From NCBI GenBank assembly GCA_037953745.1, contig JBAKBP010003092.1:62001-126000 (forward strand): 64,000 nucleotides of DNA. The letters run 5' to 3'. This document shows positions 62,056 through 64,000 of the stretch, in pieces. A program made the position numbers and the translations under genes. Under the pieces are notes generated by a model. The model had not been told where the DNA came from. It ran no database searches and saw only the letters and a list, made by a program, of their open reading frames with translations. The stretch is from Lithodes maja (taxonomy: Eukaryota; Arthropoda; Malacostraca; Decapoda; Lithodidae). The stretch's first letter is position 1, and every line of letters starts with the position of its first letter.

Positions 62056-62250
62056 TAAGGAAGTTGATGATGATGATGACAATTATGAAAAGGATGAAGA
62101 TAATGACGATGGTGATAATGAACATGATGATGATGATGATGAAAATTATGAAAAGGATGATGATAATGACGATGGTGATGATGAACATGATGATAATGAC
62201 GATGGTGATGATGAACATGATGATGATGACGATGGTAATGATAAGGAGAT
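62055..62250. repeat. (GAT)n/(GAC)n microsatellite
   Basis: Imperfect GATGATGACGATGGTGATG repeats. The acidic Asp/Glu-rich frame on the plus strand and the Ile/Met frame on the minus strand come from the repeat. Confidence 0.85.
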
Positions 62251-62990
62251 TGGTGAAGGCCGTAGCAGAACGTTATTTGTTATAGTCTGATACGATGATT
62301 TTAAGACGGGGATGAAGAGAAGGTCAATATAGGAAGGTAAAGAAAATGGCATAGTTAACTTTAGAAAAATATTAAGTATGATGATGACAGTTGACAGAAT
62401 AACTAAATAAGAGTGTATACAGTTGGCAGTTGTATGCAGATTATTGCCATCAAAATACAACTGGAAAGATACAATATATACATCATTTGACAATTTATGT
62501 TCTCTACTTGATAGAACAATTGCCATACATTCAACTTGATTATTCCTTAGTTTTCGCGGTATGTGGGCATTATATTAAATTCAATTATGCCGAACTATAT
62601 ATTTTTCAATTTATAATGTTAGTTTTGTATTCATCTTAGACGCAAATGAGAATATTCTTGTAAATAGCTTTATGTAGTTCAAAATAAGAGTAGCTACAGA
62701 TGAGTTTAGCCGATACCAACCATTTAATCTGCAATTTGTTTCGCCTAATCTTTAAATTAAGTTAGCTACGGTTAGGCTGTTGCTAGATTAAGTTTATCTT
62801 AAGGTTATGTTTTACTCAGGTTTAGCTTCGAGTACGGTTAGCTTGTTAGGATTAGGCTTCGATGTGCTAAAGGTAGGGAAATGATACATTGGTGATGTTA
62901 GAATGAGGTTCAAGGTAGCAAGGTTAGAACAAGGCATGAATAAGGTTAAGCTAAGATTGATCGAGATATTCACAGTGCCACGAATGTTTG
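62251..62990. other. AT-rich spacer without recognised genes
   Basis: GTTAGGCT, GGTTAGCT and similar strings between 62760 and 62960 are loosely TTAGG-like but irregular. Confidence 0.4.
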
Positions 62991-62994
62991 AATG

Positions 62995-63077
62995 GAGAAA
63001 TACAGTATAGCCACATGACAGGAAATACAGTATTGCCACATGACAGGGAATACAGTATAGCCACATGACAGGAAACG
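62995..63077. repeat. Three ~25-bp tandem units
   Basis: Units share TACAGTATAGCCACATGACA followed by GGAAA. Confidence 0.75.
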
Positions 63078-63192
63078 TTTTATTATTTTAAAGACACGAT
63101 AAGTTCCGATTATCTCCAGTAGAGTTTTCTGCCATATATGTATATTCATCTAAGCTAAGATAGTATAGAGGCTTGGTGAGGCCAGGTACGGA

Positions 63193-63337
63193 ATAACCCA
63201 CTCTGAATAGTAAGCGTGGATTAGATGCGGCCGAATCAATTCAATTCAACGATAATACTATAGAGTCTATAGTATTATTGTTGAATTGAGTTGATTCGGC
63301 CGCATATAATCCAAGCTTGCTATTCAGAGTGGGTTAT
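63193..63337. mobile_element. 145-bp near-perfect hairpin MITE
   Basis: The arms pair from ATAACCCACTCTGAATAG / CTATTCAGAGTGGGTTAT through GCGGCCGAATCAA / TTGATTCGGCCGC to a centre at TACTATAGAGTCTATAGTA. Almost the whole element is self-complementary. TA borders each end, compatible with a Tc1/mariner-type foldback MITE. Confidence 0.8.
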
Positions 63338-63521
63338 AGACGAAAGATGTTGCAAGCAAAACGACCGAAAGTCACGTCAGGTCATCCGGTCATACTCATA
63401 ACCCCACCGTCTGCCGCGAAAGGAACGGGCCAAAAATCCTCCCCGTCCTATGCATACTTAATGTTTTTGCTTTTGTTTTCTTATCTGGGCTCCGGTGGAA
63501 AAATTTACGGGTCTCCTGGTT

Positions 63522-63940
63522 ATTGTTGTTGTTGTTGTTGTTGTTCCCCAAGCTGCCTGGCCGAACAGCCCCAAGGCCCCGAGCAATTCCAAGGCCATAA
63601 CCGAGCGCCCCCACAGAACCCTCCCCGCCGACCACAATAAAGCCTGGGTGACCGAAGCCACTCCATGGCGGGGAGCTGAGGAGGGTGCGGAAACGCCCGG
63701 GAAACCAAAGCCCCACCCAGGGCCCTGTGCCCCTCAGCAATTATGAAGAGAAAGTTGAGGGGCAAGGGAAAAATGTGACGCTTTGGCTTCCAATCTTGGT
63801 AGATTGGGAGGTCAATCCACGTTAGAGACGCCGTCACTTGAGATCTAGAAAATATATAAGTTAAAGGAACAGTCAGAGTAAGCTATGGGTATGGCAGAGA
63901 TTGCTCAGCTCTCACTCTGATAGACCAGCCCATCACCAAT
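63522..63940 (-). mobile_element. S2 LINE-tailed SINE-like element with a 14-bp target-site duplication
   Basis: The minus-strand copy has a (GTT)n run (its AAC tail) at the left and the head complement ATAGACCAGCCCATCACC at the right. It is bracketed by CGGGTCTCCTGGTT at 63508-63521 and 63941-63954, a perfect 14-bp target-site duplication that fixes the full length at about 419 bp. It is the clearest evidence that S2 is a discrete retroposed unit. Confidence 0.85.
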
Positions 63941-64000
63941 CGGGTCTCCTGGTTGGCTGGCATTGGTCTGGCCTCCCCACCCCCCTTCCTTGTTTGGTTT

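Noticed and set aside
61883..62290. Acidic Asp-rich protein
   Set aside because: The acidic part is a (GAT)n microsatellite and the upstream part shows no family.

Overview
The window is eukaryotic, repeat-dense DNA, most likely from an arthropod and probably a decapod crustacean. The signs are short interstitial (TTAGG)n tracts (the arthropod telomere motif), many (TC)n, (TA)n and (CA)n microsatellites, several CR1-, RTE- and L2-like non-LTR retrotransposons, tRNA-derived SINEs, and one host gene split into exons with GT-AG introns. The organism is inferred from the sequence; no database was searched. A 200-base run of N (30220-30419) marks a scaffold gap.

Host gene (2.6-8.7 kb, minus strand): five exons of a beta-mannosidase (GH2, MANBA-like). 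They carry both catalytic glutamate motifs, GNNENE and SEYGFQSWPSF. The exons for the segment between the nucleophile exon and the C-terminal exons are not recognisable, and neither are the N-terminal exons. The nucleophile exon also has a 5-bp insertion next to its acceptor. The gene may therefore be damaged, incompletely assembled or very divergent.

Transposon layout. 0-18 kb: 3' ends of several LINE families, a SINE-like family sharing its 3' tail with one of them, dimeric tRNA-like SINEs, a broken RTE-like reverse transcriptase with an inserted PHD-like finger, and three copies of a 0.63-kb TTAA-flanked element. 18.2-21.9 kb: a nearly intact CR1/L2-type LINE (CCCH-finger ORF1, endonuclease, RT). 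22-24.2 kb: a TIR-bounded element holding 133-bp palindromic tandem repeats. 25-34 kb: a very large imperfect inverted repeat, with a LINE and a hAT element inserted in the left arm only. 35-52.6 kb: four copies of one esterase-endonuclease-RT CR1-like LINE, separated by large microsatellite and minisatellite blocks. 54.5-58.1 kb: a DNA transposon with long TIRs encoding a Cys-rich protein with a tesmin/TSO1-like CXC tail. 59-64 kb: 50/53-bp, 12-bp and 315-bp tandem arrays, a 145-bp hairpin element, and another copy of the LINE-tailed SINE-like family.

There is no operon-like organisation. What the window offers is a layered insertion history. Several insertions can be read against an empty site or a paralogous copy in the same 64 kb: the LINE and hAT in the palindrome arm, a TTAA element inside a LINE, SINE-like copies with target-site duplications, and minisatellites expanded from a single unit of a transposon. 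The best candidate for an undescribed system is the CXC-protein TIR transposon at 54.5-58.1 kb.
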